Source: Clostridia bacterium (lineage in GTDB: Bacteria; Bacillota_A; Clostridia; Oscillospirales; CAG-272). Taken from it: a stretch of DNA of 13,603 nucleotides. The stretch's first letter is position 1; the number at the start of each line of letters is the position of its first letter. The position numbers and the translations under genes are program-made. The notes beneath the pieces are model-generated. The model worked only from the letters and a program-made list of their open reading frames with translations. It was not told the origin of the DNA and made no database searches. Location: contig JAGBGV010000217.1 in the NCBI GenBank assembly GCA_017935805.1, positions 1 through 13,603 of the forward strand, written 5' to 3'. Shown here piece by piece: positions 12,741 through 13,603 of the stretch.

Positions 12741-13436
12741 TTAAAACAGCCTTTTCGTCACATCCCTGATAGGGAAGAACGGCTCGTTTTCATAAGCTGT
12801 GCCCTTGATCCTGTCAGCAATATCGGCAGCATATGCGGGGCAGTAGGTGTGAGCTACAAGGGGAATACCGCAACGCTCTGCACACCGCTTGGCATACTCA
12901 ACGCTGTCAAGTATGTCCTCTGCTGTAGTTTCCGCTCCGAGAGAAGAATTGTTGATTATCTTCGTGCAGCGAAGTCCGGACAGCGCCTCGATCTCGGCCA
13001 TGCACTGATATACACTTTCCGGGTCTGCCGTAAGGGGTCTGTACATATTGATAACGTAGTACATGTCGTAGTCGGCGGCGGATATTCTGTCCTTATACAT
13101 TCCGAGCGCCACCGCGCCGTCATCTCCGCCAACGTCAACAATAGATATGTCGTCCTTTGAAGAGAACATATGCACAAGCATGGGCGGGAGTGCGGGAATG
13201 TCAACATTGCTGTTAGCGTATTCGGGGAGTGAGACGAAGATCCCCATGCCCTCCAAGAGGTCTTTGTCATCAGCTGTGCGGAAATACGGGTTGACTATGT
13301 CAAGGTCCGCTATTCGGATGACTTTTTCTTCAAACTGAGCCTTGGCTTCCATTGCGAGATTTACGGCAAAATTTGTTTTCCCGCTGCCGTAGTGTCCGCA
13401 AACGATGCTCAAGGGTTTTATATCACAAAATTTCAT
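12741..13436 (-). CDS. MinD/CobQ-like P-loop ATPase, first gene of the oxidoreductase operon
   Basis: 231 aa, a SIMIBI-class P-loop NTPase of the CobQ/CobB/MinD/ParA group. The P-loop is GHYGSGKTN near the N-terminus (after LSIVC). It lacks the leading signature lysine of MinD/Mrp (KGGxGKT). The switch region DLDIVNPYFRTADDK follows, then a Walker-B-like DISIVDVGGDDGAV; a NINMYRP-like base-recognition region (YVINMYRPLTADPE) comes later. No membrane segment or signal peptide is present, so it is cytoplasmic. The specific function is unknown. Its place as leader of a korDABC transcript, with no terminator between, suggests a helper role for the oxidoreductase, such as iron-sulfur or cofactor loading, but the CxxC of Mrp/Nbp35 scaffolds is not seen. 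The ribosome-binding site is weak (GGAT about eight bases before the ATG). Confidence 0.85.
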   Translation of the reverse strand: MKFCDIKPLSIVCGHYGSGKTNFAVNLAMEAKAQFEEKVIRIADLDIVNPYFRTADDKDLLEGMGIFVSLPEYANSNVDIPALPPMLVHMFSSKDDISIVDVGGDDGAVALGMYKDRISAADYDMYYVINMYRPLTADPESVYQCMAEIEALSGLRCTKIINNSSLGAETTAEDILDSVEYAKRCAERCGIPLVAHTYCPAYAADIADRIKGTAYENEPFFPIRDVTKRLF

Positions 13437-13467
13437 TATAAGTATCCATGTAATGTAATTTTATAAT

Positions 13468-13496
13468 ATTATATCACTGCATGATGAAAAAATAAA
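13468..13496 (-). promoter_or_regulatory. Extended -10 promoter of the ATPase/oxidoreductase operon
   Basis: On the minus strand a perfect TATAAT (13468-13473) is preceded by TGA (13474-13476), an extended -10 element. A weak -35 box TTTATT (13491-13496) sits at 17-bp spacing. The start would be near 13461, about 25 nt before the ATG at 13436. Confidence 0.7.
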
Positions 13497-13569
13497 GAGG
13501 TTTTTTATATTATTTTTGCATAAATATACCGCGATGTGTTGTGTAATATGCACGGAGAAACAGGTAGAA

Positions 13570-13603
13570 CTGTGAGTTAGGAGCTATGAGTTGTGAGTTA
13601 TGA
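13570..13603. repeat. Short degenerate tandem repeats at the window edge
   Basis: The last bases repeat variants of tgagtta: GTGAGTTAGGAG, CTATGAGTT, GTGAGTTATGA. The array runs out of the window, so its full length and nature cannot be seen. It resembles low-complexity intergenic repeats in clostridial genomes. Confidence 0.5.

Overview
The window looks like chromosomal DNA of a low-to-mid GC Gram-positive anaerobe, most likely a gut or rumen clostridium of the Ruminococcus/Oscillospiraceae type. This rests on strong GGAGG ribosome-binding sites, textbook sigma-A promoters, a tRNA without an encoded CCA end, a ferredoxin-dependent 2-oxoacid oxidoreductase and a DUF4830-like protein. The organism is an inference; there is no rRNA or other marker gene.

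Layout. (1) 1-312: the 3' part of a tRNA-Glu(UUC), its terminator, and about 210 bp of non-coding DNA with two further copies of the tRNA's 3' end, which look like attachment-site scars of integrative elements. (2) 329-3227, minus strand: a two-gene operon of an XRE/TPR regulator, split by a one-base frameshift, and a fused-type ABC exporter, behind a 17-bp-spaced sigma-A promoter. (3) 3466-7630, minus strand: a ribose/galactose-type sugar ABC importer in the order ATPase, permease, binding lipoprotein. The ATPase has an in-frame TGA and the permease an in-frame TAA, so only the binding protein is intact. The permease also carries an unusual C-terminal coiled-coil tail. (4) 7653-8669, plus strand: a divergently transcribed AEC-family transporter. 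(5) 8674-9274, plus strand: a stand-alone CBM9-like protein with its own promoter, converging on (6) a small membrane-anchored DUF4830-like protein at 9327-9824, with a shared bidirectional terminator. (7) 9825-10093: an intergenic region with a REP-like palindromic element and a terminator. (8) 10094-13496, minus strand: a five-gene operon of a MinD/CobQ-like ATPase followed by the ferredoxin, alpha, beta and gamma subunits of a 2-oxoacid:ferredoxin oxidoreductase. The window ends in short degenerate repeats.

Functionally, the right part is central anaerobic metabolism (2-oxoacid oxidation to acyl-CoA with reduced ferredoxin). The middle is sugar and organic-anion transport plus carbohydrate binding. 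The left part is a tRNA-proximal accessory segment. The most notable signals are the three coding lesions, all between about 2.6 and 6.4 kb (frameshift, TGA, TAA), the repeated tRNA ends, the permease tail, and the ATPase fused by operon to the oxidoreductase. No CRISPR array, transposase, toxin or recognisable defence system is present, and I see no clearly new multi-gene system.
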